From NCBI RefSeq assembly GCF_965638725.1, contig NC_134949.1, positions 43,056,151-43,120,150 of the forward strand: a DNA stretch of 64,000 bases. Reading direction: 5' to 3'. Positions 38,201 to 51,089 of the stretch are shown in pieces; within the stretch, counting starts at the first letter, position 1, and every line of letters starts with the position of its first letter. Under the pieces are notes generated by a model. It was not told the origin of the DNA, did no database searches, and saw nothing but the letters and a program-made list of their open reading frames with translations. Source of the DNA: Aptenodytes patagonicus. Lineage: Eukaryota; Chordata; Aves; Sphenisciformes; Spheniscidae. The position numbers and the translations under genes were made by a program.

Positions 38201-38992
38201 TGCTGATGCAGAATGACTAACATTGGGCAAACTGACCCCTGATGTAACATCACTGTAGTTGGTCCTGCCGGGGCTGAACAGGATGTGCGATGCCTGGGCA
38301 CAGGCAGCTTTGTTCAGGTAGCCTTCTGCTGACTTAAAGCCATGCCTGCACGTTTTATGGCAGCATTTGACGGTTGTGGCTGCGTTGAAGCCATTATATT
38401 TGGTAGCAATGCATATAGAGAGATTGTGTTTAATATCCCCATTTTTTTAAATAGCAGTCTTTTAAATTACTATGCTAAATATTTAAAAATATAAAACTTG
38501 CCCAAGAAGGTCGTGGAAAGGTTAAGTGTTTGCTAGTTCTTAAGCTTTGGCATGATTTTGGTCTAAGCCATGTCTTTTACATAGCTTATAACGGGTGAAT
38601 ATGTGCAAGCATGTATGGGCTTATGAAGAGTTTTGGTGTCCATACAAGTTTTAAGTGACTTGAGTTGAAATCCTTGCATATTTAGGCTTAGCTTTCTCAC
38701 TTTTGATGTTGGGTTGTCTTACTTCTGAGTCCTTGTTGCAAACTCTGTAATAGTTTAAATATACTGTTGCAGTCCTTGAGATGGAGGAATTATTTACCAT
38801 AATGGCATTTGAAGATCTTGTCTACTTTCAGATTATGTTTGCAGCAATGTAGTGTAGTCAAATGAAACAATCACCATACCTGGTTTTTCTGACTCTTACT
38901 TTCCAAATTACTACAGAGACACATGGCAGAACTTTACCACTGGCTGGATAGATACAAAGAAGAATTTGTTTACTCTTTTTTTCATTTGAGCA

Positions 38993-39365
38993 TGTCCTGG
39001 TTTCGGCTGGGTTAGAGTTAATTTTCTTCCTAGTAGCTGGTACAGTGCTGTGTTTTGGATTTAGGATGAGAACAAAGTTGATAATGCACCCATGTTTTAG
39101 TTGTTGCTAAGTAGTGCTTACACTAGTCAAGGACTCTTCAGCTTCCCGTGCTCTACTGACCGAGAAGGCTGGAGGTGCACAAGAAGCTGGGAGGGGGCAC
39201 AGCCAGGACAGCTGACCCAAACTGGCCAGAGGGATATTCCATACCATGTGACATCATGCTCAGTACATAAACTGGGGAAAGTTGGCCGGGGGGGCTGCTG
39301 CTCGGGGACTGGCTGGGCACTGGTCGGCGGGTGTTGAGCAATTGCACTGTGCATCACTTGCTTTG

Positions 39366-39422
<57 letters not shown>

Positions 39423-39564
39423 TATTTCAATTATTAAACTGTTTTTATCTCAACCCACGAGTTTTCTCACTTTTACCCTTCCAATCCTCTCCCCCATCCT
39501 ACCAGGGGGGAGTGAGCGAGTGGCTGTGTGGTGCTCAGTTGCCGACGGAGGTTAAACCATGACA
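38993..39564 (+). mobile_element. Solo LTR of avian endogenous retrovirus, sense, with exact target-site duplication
   Basis: The element begins TGTCCTGGTTTCGGC and ends GGTTAAACCATGACA. It is flanked by identical GAGCA duplications at 38988-38992 and 39565-39569. The CRE has decayed to TGACATCA (39249-39256). A TATA-like CATAAA follows, and ATTAAA lies at 39433-39438. It contains an 18-unit TTA microsatellite. Because its flanking duplication differs from that of the LTR at 30420, the two are separate insertions and not the ends of one provirus. Confidence 0.95.
39367..39420 (+). repeat. (TTA)18 microsatellite inside the LTR
   Basis: Eighteen perfect TTA triplets sit where the related LTR copies carry shorter, interrupted AT triplets (about 6520-6550 and 30797-30830). 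The array therefore expanded in this copy after insertion. Confidence 0.95.
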
Positions 39565-42500
39565 GAGCAACAGATGCTTCAGAAAACATTTATTTGTCTG
39601 TATTGTAGTATTAGAAATTATGGTTTTCAATTACAGAACTTTTTTCTTTAAAAAGGACATAATTTGAAGTTCCTTGTGAGTTTTAAGAATGTGCTTTTGG
39701 GTTTCGGTGCTGTGCATTGAATAACTAAGGAGAGCTTTGCACTTCAGTTCGAAGTGACTGTATTGATAGGACCAAATACATGTCAGGCACAATGTTGTAC
39801 TAGTTTGGCTGAAGTTGTTTGAAAACTGATTCTTTCTGTGTTTTTTTTTTCCATTGGTGTATATATGGCCTTTGTGAAAGCAGAGGTAGCTAGCAGTTGA
39901 GTTCTGTTGACTAGATACTGGTGTATCACAAGCCATGACATCTGGGAAGGTTAACTGTGTTGAATACAACAATTTTAGTTTTCTGCTAAGTCAATGTTTA
40001 ATCAAACTAGTAGGCTTCATAAGCAGAGACATAAATAACCAAATTGTTCTCTGAAATGCCTGAGGCTGGTAGGGACTGCAAAATCAAAAGCTGAAGGTTC
40101 AAGGAAAGTGTTTGTTAGCTGTGTTTGGTAGACTCTGAGATAACACCTTGAGCAGATATCTGGTTTGGATTCACTTGTTGTAGGTCTTACAATGGTCTCC
40201 TACTTCAGGCTATCAGTTGTTTTCCTGTTGACTGGTAACTTGCCCAGCTAAAACAGTGTAGACCCGTATTAGATCCTCTTAATGTTAGTCTTTCATTATT
40301 TATAAATCATTCCTTCTAGAATAACTAGGAGAAATTACTTTTCTGCATTTTATAGTACTGTGCCCTAGCCCTGCACAGGACTCTTCAGAACCCTGAAAAA
40401 AATTCTTTAGGAATTAAGAGACTCTCTTCTGTTCCTAGCTGCTGCCTTGCCTCTCTTATATTTTGCCTTGTCAGCCAAGTAAAGTGTATCACAGCGTTGT
40501 TTGCAGTGACTTGGTCCAAATTGCCTATCACCGGGTGAAGAGGTATTACTGTGATTCACAAAGTCCAGGTTCTCTTTTTATCTTGATTCCTGGCAGCTTG
40601 TTGACTTAGGAATCCAAAAGTTACTCTGCAGATCACAGTCATAAACTAGGCAATTAGAATGCCAAATAAGAGTTATATCCTGTAGAAAGGCACTGATAGT
40701 AGCCAGCATGCTACTAGGAGCCAATATGCAACTGTCAAGTTGCATAGATAATACTGAGAGATCAATTTTGACTCCAAGCTTGGGAATCTGTGTCCAGGCT
40801 GCAGAGAACTGACTGTATTGGGTGAGGATTCAGATTTGATACGCTTTCCTGGAATTTGTCTTCAATGACTTACTTCCAAAATGAGCAGTATTTGCATCTT
40901 CTTTTCAGGCACATTAAAGTCATCCTTTTTCCTACAGCTCACACTGTGGTTATAAGACACTATTGTATGATGTTGGAGGCTGTGATGTTCATATACCTTT
41001 CAGGATTTTAGGGGTTGTTTCAACTGTTCTCAAATGTAAAATACAAACTCAGCTCTTAGTAAATTGGGAAACATAGGGTTCACTGTAAGTCTATATTTGT
41101 TGTGAGTCTTTATATTAAACAAATGGATTGTAACTGCTAATATGTGTACTGGGAGCAAAGAGGAAGAGAATTGTTTCTTGCTTACTCATTTTGTGTCAGG
41201 CAGTCATATTTGCCATCACCTGAAATCTAACTTTTTAATCACTTCGGCTATTTTGCATTACTATAACAAAATTTGAAAGTTTCAGCATAAAAAAAGTAGT
41301 TCAGAGATGCTATCAGTACAAGAGGAGATTAAAAATTATTTTTTCTTAAAAGTTAAGGATACTGTTATTACCTTCAAGTCCTTAGTAAAAGTAGTAGCTA
41401 AGCTATAGGAGGGGCTAAGGAATATCACTTTTTTTAATTTACATGGTTAATAATTAATACTTAAGATTTTGCTGTATTCCCATAAACCCTTTTTGTGAAA
41501 GCATTAGTATCGTAAGGCTGTGGTTTCATGGTCGCTTTAGGCTGATACATATTTACACTGCTTGTAAATGGGCAGCTCTCTTGACTGGCTAGTGCAGGCT
41601 CAAGGGAACAGAAGCCTGGTTTGTGTGCTTGAAGTGGTCAGGAGAATGCAGCTTAAGAGAAATAGTGTTCCCTGGTAAATCAACATCTGCCTGAAAAATA
41701 ACCCAAGCTTCTCAGTTTGCTTTTAATAATTGTTAGGCAACAAGAAGAGAGAATTTTTCTCCTTCCAGCAGCTGTGGAAGGCTAAGAAATACATTGAACT
41801 ACTATCTCCTCATCAGGGTGCTCCAGGACAGTGAATTTCTTTTGGTCTGGCCTCTGCTACTTGACTTAGCCTTTAGCTTTTCAGGGTCTGAGCATTCCAA
41901 TTTGATATGTAAAATCCTACTGCAATTGTGTGGTGTAATAATTGGTGAACAGAGATGGTATAAATCCTGCTTTTTTTCTAATATGATGGAAAAGAGAAAA
42001 TCATGTGGCACAAAATAATGAATTTAGCCTTCTCTTATATTCTACTTTTTTTTTAATTATAATGTCCTCTGGTTATGTTTTTCAGCATCTTTACTCCAGA
42101 TAACACTGTGGCTTATCTAGTAGCTGGGAAAAAAAAGGTTTGGTTAAGCTGTTGCCTTCTTCAAATACAAAGTGAAGCTATGTTTCTGGATAGTAAGAGA
42201 ATTAGTTGTCACGTGTGATTTGGATGACAGCAGATGCCCTGTTACACTTTTAGGTTGTGTCTCCTCTAGAGGTGGCCACAGAGCAGCCTTCCTGCTGGGC
42301 TGGCAATGCTTAACTGGTTAATCTAGTTAATTTTTCAGGCTTAGGAAAAAAAAAAAATGAATGCCACAAAATAACATTGTGGTTATTTTAGATGTACTCT
42401 GCTGATCATTTAGGTACTGCGTGAAATTGAAAAATTTATTTTTCTGAAGAAAAGTCTAAGCATAAGAATAAATCTACTTTGAAATGAAGACTTTTGCTGT

Positions 42501-44617
42501 GCTAGTTCTTAGTGTCACTATGTTCTGGTTTTAAAGCTCTAAACACTTGAATTTCTTGAAAAGTTTTTTGATGTATAAAATGTCATAAATGTTCTAACTA
42601 TATAAATTACTATATTAATTTAGTATAATTTAGTACTACAAAATGTACTTAATGCATTAGAGTTTCTCTTAATTTGTGGTTTTTTTCCCTGTCTGAAATA
42701 GGTACATTGTATGTAAGAAATACAAACATGCTCTACTGAAGTTACTCGGTTTTGAAATTAATACTGAGAGTTTTTGGATTTGCAACTAGACTACCTTCTC
42801 AGTAGTTTACTCTGAGGTTATAAGTGGTATAAGTTTTTAGACTTCTGCTTAAGTGTCACTTCAGTGTTGAAATCTGGAAATAGATATTTAAAACGTGGTT
42901 TTCAGATTTAAGTCTTCTTTTTATCTCTCTGAGAGATACATAATGCATGTAATAATTTTAGGATAGAAGTACCTTTAAAATAACTTTAATGAGAAAAACT
43001 TGTAATGACGGATTTGATTACCCAGCATCCAGTCATCGGGAAGGCATTGTGTTTATACTGCCAAGATGAGTAAGTTCCAGATTGAAGAGAGTCAGAGGGC
43101 AGAGTTGACTTGTCTGCATGCAAGCTCGGTATTTAAACTCCCATTGCAGTCAGTAGAGAGCTGGTTAATGTTGTCGCAGGAAGCTAGAAAACACTTTGGC
43201 TGACTAGCCACGACTAGACACAGTAAGAAGTTACTAATGCTTCTCATTGTGACCAACAGCTCCTTTTGCAGAAATTATTGCACAGCTGAGAGAATGTGAT
43301 ACATGGGAGACGTGCTCATCTTGGCAATAGGAAGACTTCCTAGTCCTAATATGTCTCTTAGTCACTGAAGCTAGCAGGGCGACGTTTGCCTCTTGGGAGA
43401 GAAGGTGGTAGGGATTTGTGACTCCAAATCCTTGTTAAAGTTAGGTGTATTACCCTGAGTCAAGAAAACCATGATGTATCTTTATTTCAAAAAAATAAAA
43501 ATCTATCTAGTATAATAATGAAAAAGATCACTCATTCTAATAACTAAGTGGAAGTTGGAACCTTAATTAAACATCTTTCATAAGGTGTTTAAAAGTATTT
43601 CCAGGTATAGATTAAAGAAACAAAATTTCTGCTCATGGAACTATATGTTAGGGAAAACTAAGTAAAATTAAATAACGCATTTTAATAAAATCAATTGAAA
43701 TGCATTTTCAGAGCTTTCAGGGAGCTTGCTTGTCTTTTTGCTTCACTGTTCCAGTTCTCACACTTTTCTATGTAGCTATGCTGAATTGCACAGTTGATAC
43801 ACAGAGGCAATCAGCTATAGTATTTGTAATAAATGGAAAATTGTCTAGAAGCTGTATAAAACTAATCAATTTCAACTTGCTGAGCTGACTTTCACATGCA
43901 TGCGGTTTGTAAAGAAAAATGGTATGTTGCTGCCCTTGTGATCTGTCAACACAATGTTCCACCAAGAGAAGCATTAAGGGTTGAAGTGTTGCCCTTCATC
44001 CAAAGAATTAAGTTTGTAGGGAGCTGTATCTGGTGAAGAACATGTCATGATCATGCCATTTATTTCTGAGACCCATGGGTTAAACATACGTTGATCACCT
44101 CTGAAGCTGGGATTGGAGTTGAAGAATCAATAAAGTATTAATAGGTTCTAGTCATTGGTACTAGTCGTTCCCAATTATTTATTTTCCAGAAAGTATTTGA
44201 CTATGCTATTTGAAATATAACATTTATTTGTAGTAGCAGAGTGAGACACTGTCAGTTTATGGCCAGTAGCTTTCTTTAGCTATGCTATGTTGCATTTATA
44301 AAAACAAACAAATAATTGTGGTTACTTTTTGTTAGTGTTCTAAAAAAATACCCCAGCATGGGATTTGGCAGACCTCTGCTATTACAGGTGGTGTCTTCTG
44401 GAAGGCGTTTGAAATCTATACTAGAGAAATACAGTGGCCTGCTTTGCAAAATGCAGAAATGTGGCCAGTCGGCTTACCACCCTCAGATTTAGGTAGCTTT
44501 ATAGTTTATTGAACTGGGTACGGTTTTTAGTTTTGCTTATAGGAATTTTTTTGTTTCCTGAGAAGCTTTAGTAATGCTGATTTTGGTGTTCTAACAGCAA
44601 GTTTGTCTTTTTTTTAG

Positions 44618-44721
44618 GAAATAAAGCCTCAAAGCCATTACAACCATGGATACAGTGAATCTCTTGGACGGAAAAGCCACATTGATGATTACAGCACTTG
44701 GGACATTGTCAAAGCCACACA
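44618..44721 (+). CDS. ZDHHC17: ZDHHC17 coding exon 2 (residues 22-56, last codon split)
   Basis: The acceptor is a T-rich tract ending TTTTTTTTAG at 44617. The exon reads EIKPQSHYNHGY, then SESLGRKSHIDDYSTWDIVKAT, plus two bases of the Gln56 codon. The donor is CA|GTAAGT, with GT at 44722-44723. Its length of 104 nt leaves phase 2. This segment is the linker leading into the first ankyrin helix and is nearly invariant in vertebrates. Compared with the human protein as I recall it, the differences are Ser for Gly and Ser for Pro in the GYGEPLGRK stretch, and Ser for Thr before HIDDY. No stop or frameshift is present, so the exon looks functional. Confidence 0.97.
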
Positions 44722-47700
44722 GTAAGTTTATTTCTGAGTGTTAGATTTGTCTGTGTCTGTATTAGTTAAAAAACAGTAAAATGGATTTTTTTATTTGCAT
44801 AAAGTAGAAGGTGAACTGCATTTGTAGATACAGTAGTGGAAGATTTCAGAAGTGAACTCTACAAAATTACTGTTGAGACAAATTTACGAGCATTGTATGA
44901 AAATACATGGGAGGAATTATGGTAAGTTGTAAATATAGGTGGTTGCTGGACAGATTGTTAGAAGAGAAAGTATGGTTTTCTTCCTGTTGGTACTATTTAT
45001 TTTCTGTAGGTGATGATTAAGAGGTAAGTGGGCAACACTGATACACAAACATGAGGGTTTCCTTGATTTGTTGGCATCATTTATAGGTTAGAAGGAATGT
45101 GTCTCTGTGTAACTTCCTTCACTGTCTCTCATTCTGCAGTTTCAGCGCTCCTATGAAACTGTGTTTATTGCTGAGAAAGGGTTGTAGAAGTAAACTGTGT
45201 GCAAATTTAATAATTGCATTCTTAATGCAGATGAATTATACAAGTTTGTCTTCTACACAGTTCTGTAGTACATACTAACAAGACTTCCTGAAGAATTGTC
45301 ATGACACTACTTTTTAGCTTGCTATTGTTTACCATTCAGAAACCACCACCACTGTCACCTTTCATCAGTGAGCTGAGATGGTAGTTTTGTAAGATTTTTA
45401 TTTTTCTTGTATCGTTAATTTGAATGCTTAAACTATTATGTATCTTGCTGAGCTATTTGTCTTTTTCTTTTTGAAAGAAAGTTTTTCTTTCCTCTTTTTC
45501 CTAAAAGGCATCTCCTCCAACTGAGAGCGGCTTTGCCGCTCTGCATGTGACACAGGCCCCATTTAGGTTTAGGAACTATGTACTTCCCTTCACTTCTTGT
45601 TTTGAGTTCTGAGGAGTTTAACTTTCTGAAATAGATGTTGACTGACCCTGCAATTGTTGCTCTAAATACTTTAATAGTAATACTACAACCTATAATCCTC
45701 GTATTAGGGGATTTTTGGAAATGAAAATATTGGCATAGTGTCAAACTAGCTGCTTCTTAAAAGCATGGAAATATGACAGCAGAAGTGGTTTTGCAAGTTA
45801 CTTGTTTCCATTCTTGTATGCTCATTGCATGTTTGAAACCCGAAAACACATTTGTTCCCGTTAGCCCTCAAATTTAGGCTGATCTATGCTTTCAGCTGAG
45901 TTATAATTATTTCCCGGTCTCCTCAAACAAGAATCAAAAGGGATGTGAGTTACCTGTTACGTGCCCTCACAGTCATGGTGAGACGTGATTTACAGAGAGG
46001 ATGACAACTCACCAAAGAGGACTATAGTTTCGTATCATAGCCCTAATTGTTAGTATCACAGGGAAGGGGGGCTGTCAGCATGGGTGTATGATCAAGTTGT
46101 GGTATCCAGACAGCACTTCCCTGACTTGGGGGAGAACTCACCTCTTATTTTAAAGAATTTACTAGGATTTGAAGGCCATGATATATAAAACAGCTGTCTT
46201 AAAGGGAAAAATCTCTGAAGTTTCAGGCAGAAAATAAACCCACCAAATATCATAAGGCTTGTAATAAAATAAATAATGCTGCTGATATATTAATTCATTG
46301 TTATTAAAAAGATGAACAGTTCCTATTAAAATGATGCAGTTATTTACTTTTGTAGAAATATAACCTCTCTCATACGTATGAAAAATAGGTGATCTTATCT
46401 TCTACCACTTGTCCTCAAAAATCAATATTCACTTAGATTAAAATATTTGCTGATTTTGATTACTTTTTAGTTCAATGCTAATATAAGAAAGATGCCACAA
46501 AAGGCTTTGTAAAAAAGGGCCACTCATCTATCCCCGAGAACTCCCCTCCCGAAGCAGTTCAGTAAGTTCAAGCAAAACGTAGCCAAATAGAATAAGAATT
46601 ATTTTCAGTCTCTTAGTTTGGGTGGGTTTTTTTTTCCCCAGGTCCAGACATGTAGCATTCAGCATGGGATTGGCAGCGCAGTTACTCTTTTTTTTTTTTC
46701 AGAACACTTCAAAACTTCCCCAAATGAATATAACAGGTTTTTTAGTGTGATACAGTCAAATGGTAGCCGGGGTGCTTAGCATTAGTTAAATGAAATTCTG
46801 TTGGTCTTGAGAATGGTCTAATAGCTAATTATAATAATGAAGTTGTGTATCTTCCTCTTTTTAACAAAAAAAAAAGTCAAACCGATCTGTCAGCCAAAAT
46901 GATTTGGCATTTCATGTAAGGCCACTTAAATTGTAGGCCTCTTGACAGGTGCATTTCACCATAGCATAAATTGTTTGCTATTAAATTTGTAATAATCCAA
47001 GTAGGAAGCAGGTAGTCATGTCATATAAGTTGCTAGTCAGTCATTTAATTTTTTTCATAATCCTTGTTGTTCTTACAGTATTCGATGTGCTACATTATTA
47101 AAAGTTTCTCCTGTGAAAGTAACTAGTTATATTATTGTTGCAACATACATGAAAATGGGGGACATAGTTCCTTAAACCTTAAAGATGATGATGAAAAATG
47201 GGATGAAAAGATTTAAAACTCATCTATATTCATATATGCTGTTTGACTGTAGAATTCTATTTTGAGATGTTGAGTTTATTGGCACTTGATTACAGAGAAA
47301 TAAAACAATGTTAGTAAAATAATGCATTTGCTTTTATGTTTTTCAACAAGGGAAAATAAGAGCTCGCAAGCTCCACACGCTTTTCCAGAAGTATTTGTTG
47401 TTTCATATCTTGTTGAACTGTTCATGTGCTTTACCTTCTTGGTCTGTAGATTGGATACTCATTAAATTAACATGCTCATACACTATGAGCTACAAATCTA
47501 ATGACCTCTTACAATCAAATTAAGACTTTGTATAGAAAAGAGCGGTTCAGCTTATGTTCTCGTTGCAAAGAGTTTATCAGTATTTGTATTTTTCCCCCAT
47601 TATGTTCCTGATAAATTCTCCCACAGATGTGGGGGCCAAGGCATACTTTATACCAAAAATAGTGTTTCTCTCTGTTTATTTTGCAGAAACTCGTGCCGGA

Positions 47701-48179
47701 GTAAAAATCACGGTGTTTGGCTTTAATATCTATTGATATAAAGGGCACTTTTCACTGGCTTTGTTATAAACATATCCAAGGGCATCTAGGTAGCATTAAA
47801 AGTAGTAGTGTCTTAGCCCTTCGTCTTGCAGATGTTACAATATGTGTGTAATCTCCTGGCATCTTGTATTCGGTTATAGCAAAATTCAGTTTGGTTCATA
47901 TAAATTTTCCACTTTCTGAAAGCAGAAGCAGGCCACTCATACCTATTTGAAAATCTGTTTTCAAAGCAGTAGTAAAAAAATCATCCATTCCTGCATTTGC
48001 TATTGCATTGGAGGAACATTACATGCTAATACTTAATAAGTACTTCACTTATAACTGCATAGAAAGTCTTCGAATTTCTTTTGCCTCTACAAAATCGGAG
48101 GGTGGGTTGTGTACTCTTTTCGTTCCTCTGTGATATCATTCAGTGCTCTTGCTGGAGCTGCAAGGGAATGGAGTCTTGT

Positions 48180-48219
48180 AAAAAAAAAAAAAAAAAAAAA
48201 AAAAAGAAAAAGAAAAAAG
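48180..48219 (+). repeat. 26-A run with GAAAAA tail
   Basis: An A26 tract is followed by GAAAAAGAAAAAAG in intron 2. It could be the tail of a lost retrocopy, but nothing recognisable precedes it, so it is listed as a simple repeat. It gives a poly-Phe or poly-Lys open frame on either strand, which is not a gene. Confidence 0.85.
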
Positions 48220-50924
48220 TCATAAGTGATTTAAAAGTTAAATTTAATGGAGATACGTTGGGTATGTTTATTTCTCTCTCTTCTGGCACCAGTAGCCCTG
48301 CGTCATCCAAGGCTGGAGTCATAACTTTGAATATAATGTCTTGGGAAGGGCGCTGTGTTAATATAATAACTTGAAGTTGCTGCCTTTGTTTTGTTTTAAA
48401 TCTTTTAAGCCATGAAACTAAGGAAAAGTAGCTAATGCTCACAGGTAGAGAAGTATATGATGGGTTATGACTAGGAGAACAAAATCTGAGACACATTAAT
48501 CCTTGTGTCGTGATTTTCAGTTCTGTTGAGAGTGAATAGGCACCTTCTGCTTGTAGTGAACTTGAGCAAATTCCAGCTATGCTGAAAGTATGTTAAATAA
48601 CCATTATGAACAGGGGTATTAAACATTAATGATATTAACAAGTGCTTTTGTGACTTCTGGAAGATTGATTCCTTGTCCTCAAGTGTTATGATTTCATTAG
48701 TGCAAGATTAACTTTTCTGGTAGTTTTTATTCACTGAGATCATTCAAAATGAAGTTGTGTGTGTTGTGAAATAGTGAGGCACAAAATATGAAATATGCTG
48801 AATCTTGCTCAGGGGAAAAAAAATGTTGGATACACTTGAGAACATGCATTTTCCCCCACTATTTCTCATCATTCATAGGGTAACTGATAAGAAAAAAAAT
48901 AGGATACATATGGAATAATTCAAATCGGTGAGGGTTGGCCAAAGTGACAATTACTCCTGGCTTTTTTTCAGCTATTCACAGGAGAGGATGGGCAGACCGT
49001 GACACAGGTACACATACCTTATGCCTGGTCATTTGTGCCCATGGAGTTTGATTATATTGCTGAAAGTGAAATGTATCTGAAGTTCATATAAAATCGTGGG
49101 ATTTCTTTAACCACACTACTAATATAGCCACAACTGTCTGGACAAATTTGAGGCTTTGGAACATAGGCAAGAACTGAATTTCTCCTGTCTCTCAACATCA
49201 CTGTTAACAGCTCATTAAGCAGCTCTTGAGTTATCCCTTTGGTGTTGGAAACAAAACTGTCTTACTGTTTTAACACAAAAAACATGAGAAGGTATGAAAG
49301 GCTTTGTTAGTATTTAACCACCATCATTCATGGGAATGAGACTTCAAAAGATAAGAAAGATCATTTTTCTACTAATTGCATTTCCAGTTAAAACAGCTTT
49401 GATTGGAGTTACAATGATAGCAAGATGAGGGAGTGAGCTCCTGGCTTACCTACTGTTTGTTGGCATGGTGATGTGCTCACTTGAAGAGAGATTCCTTCCT
49501 AGTATTGTGGCCAAATTTTATGTTAATCATGCAGCAAAGCTGGCAGTGTCGATTTCCAAGAGTCGATGTGCTTGCAGACAAAAGATTAAAAAATGGATTA
49601 CATATTTAAAATGCAAAAGGCTTCTAGAATACTATTTTTGAAAGTATTAAATTCAGAATATCTTTAACCTACCGTGACAAATAAAATGTTACAGGTTAGT
49701 TACCGAAATGGCTTAGAGACAGTGATAGTGAAATGAGCTTGCGCAGTGGTATTTTTGCCCTGGAAGAACTAGTTCCATTTCTTTCAGAACAAGGCAAGTT
49801 CAATAGTATGCTTTAATTATACTCCATATTGATGTTTTACAGCGTCACCCTCTAGAATTCACCCAGACGCTGAAAATGTGTTAGGTTTAACACATCAGTC
49901 TCTTGTGACGATTTGAGTCTTTTCCTCCAGTCCTCTTTCTTGAAGAGTGTAGAACCCTTTATAACAACATTATGAGCACGATTATGCTGTCTGAAATAGG
50001 TGACTTTCTCATTTTGAAATCTAACAGTGCGTCATCAACCTTTGGAGAAGGCAAGGTGAAGTCAGCTGCAGCAAATTGATGGAAGAAGACTGTAGGTTGT
50101 ATGTGAGAGAAGAACGCTGCGTTTCTAGGACAGAGCTCAGAAAACCATGACTGCCTCAGATTCAGTGTTTTGTTTAATTGTAGAGAGCCTGCTGTTTCCA
50201 GGAAGGGGAACAAATTGTTGTAAATTCCTAACCTTTTTGTGCCAGGCAGATTTTGTCTGTCTAGATCCTTAAGTCCTCTTGTGACAATTTAATAAATTGG
50301 AGAGTTATTAAATTATACCTTGTGTGTTACATCTTTTGTAATCAGTTATGATTGAGTTCAAGATACCAAAATAAATTGCTAGGAACAGACAAACTGATGG
50401 TGACTTAAAAAAATTGCTGTATACCTCATTCTCAGTTTAACTTTTGGAAAGCATTTTGTTTTCCTGGGAAGGCTCTTCTGATGTATTGCAGAACTTCATG
50501 ATTTGTTTTGTGGCCAAGTGGTAGGAAGTACCTGTGACTTGCAGTTTGCCTTCCAGTGGGGAGGAGGAGAAGTCTGCGATGCTAAGCCCGGAGAAGGAAT
50601 CCATTCCTACAACTCCTTGTTGTGCCTGAACCTATGCGGTAGTCTTTGCCCAGGGCCTCACAGCAGTGTATGGGTGAATTCTAGAGGGTGGTATTTGTAA
50701 ACATCAGTGGAACATAATTAAAGCATCTGATCAGGGCTTCTGCAGGGGCATTGGCGACAGCGTTCTGCCTCAACAGGCTGCAGAGTTGATTCGCATGCTT
50801 GCCACAGCTGTCCTTCATTTTCATATCTCTTGAGCAAAGTTCTTCAGAAAGCACCGTCACATTTTCTGTAAGACTGGAGATTTGCTTTAAATAAGATAAA
50901 CCCCAAAGAACAAACACCCCCCTG

Positions 50925-50937
50925 CCCCCCCCCCCCC
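50925..50937 (+). repeat. 13-C homopolymer in intron 2
   Basis: An unbroken C run preceded by CCCCCCTG. It is the kind of site where assembly length is often uncertain. Confidence 0.85.
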
Positions 50938-51089
50938 TCCAAGACTGTGACAGTGCTGCTTGGTCTAACAAAAACTTGACTAGGTATCAGAGGTTACTTT
51001 CAAGGAGGTTCACTTTGTATTGTGTAGTTAACTTGATAGGACACTCATCTAAATCATTTGTACAGTTTACCATAGCTGACCAACAGTAA

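Larger units (their letters stand above)
24110..44617 (+). other. ZDHHC17: ZDHHC17 intron 1 (about 20.5 kb)
   Basis: The intron begins GTGAGG and ends in a poly-T tract plus AG. The first 570 bases belong to the CpG island; the rest is AT-rich. It holds an ancient CR1 relic (about 29275-29650), two sense-strand solo LTRs (30420-30982 and 38993-39564), a 21-bp tandem repeat (32440-32492) and a 26-T run (35177-35202). Short open frames occur throughout, but none has recognisable homology or splice-site support. I see no further coding exon, small RNA gene or conserved structure I can defend. Confidence 0.9.

Noticed and set aside
6580..39337. Three near-identical small proteins (about 78-81 codons at 6580-6816 on minus, 30519-30764 and 39101-39337 on plus), which look like a conserved gene family
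   Set aside because: All three lie inside the solo LTRs. Their similarity is that of the repeat itself, and the frames cross the promoter region of the LTR.
30420..39564. A 9-kb provirus with the two sense LTRs as its ends
   Set aside because: Each LTR has its own target-site duplication, and the sequence between them shows no gag, pol or env coding, primer-binding site or polypurine tract.
48140..48496. 118-codon minus-strand open frame with a poly-Phe stretch
   Set aside because: The poly-Phe comes from the A26 tract, and nothing else in it is recognisable.
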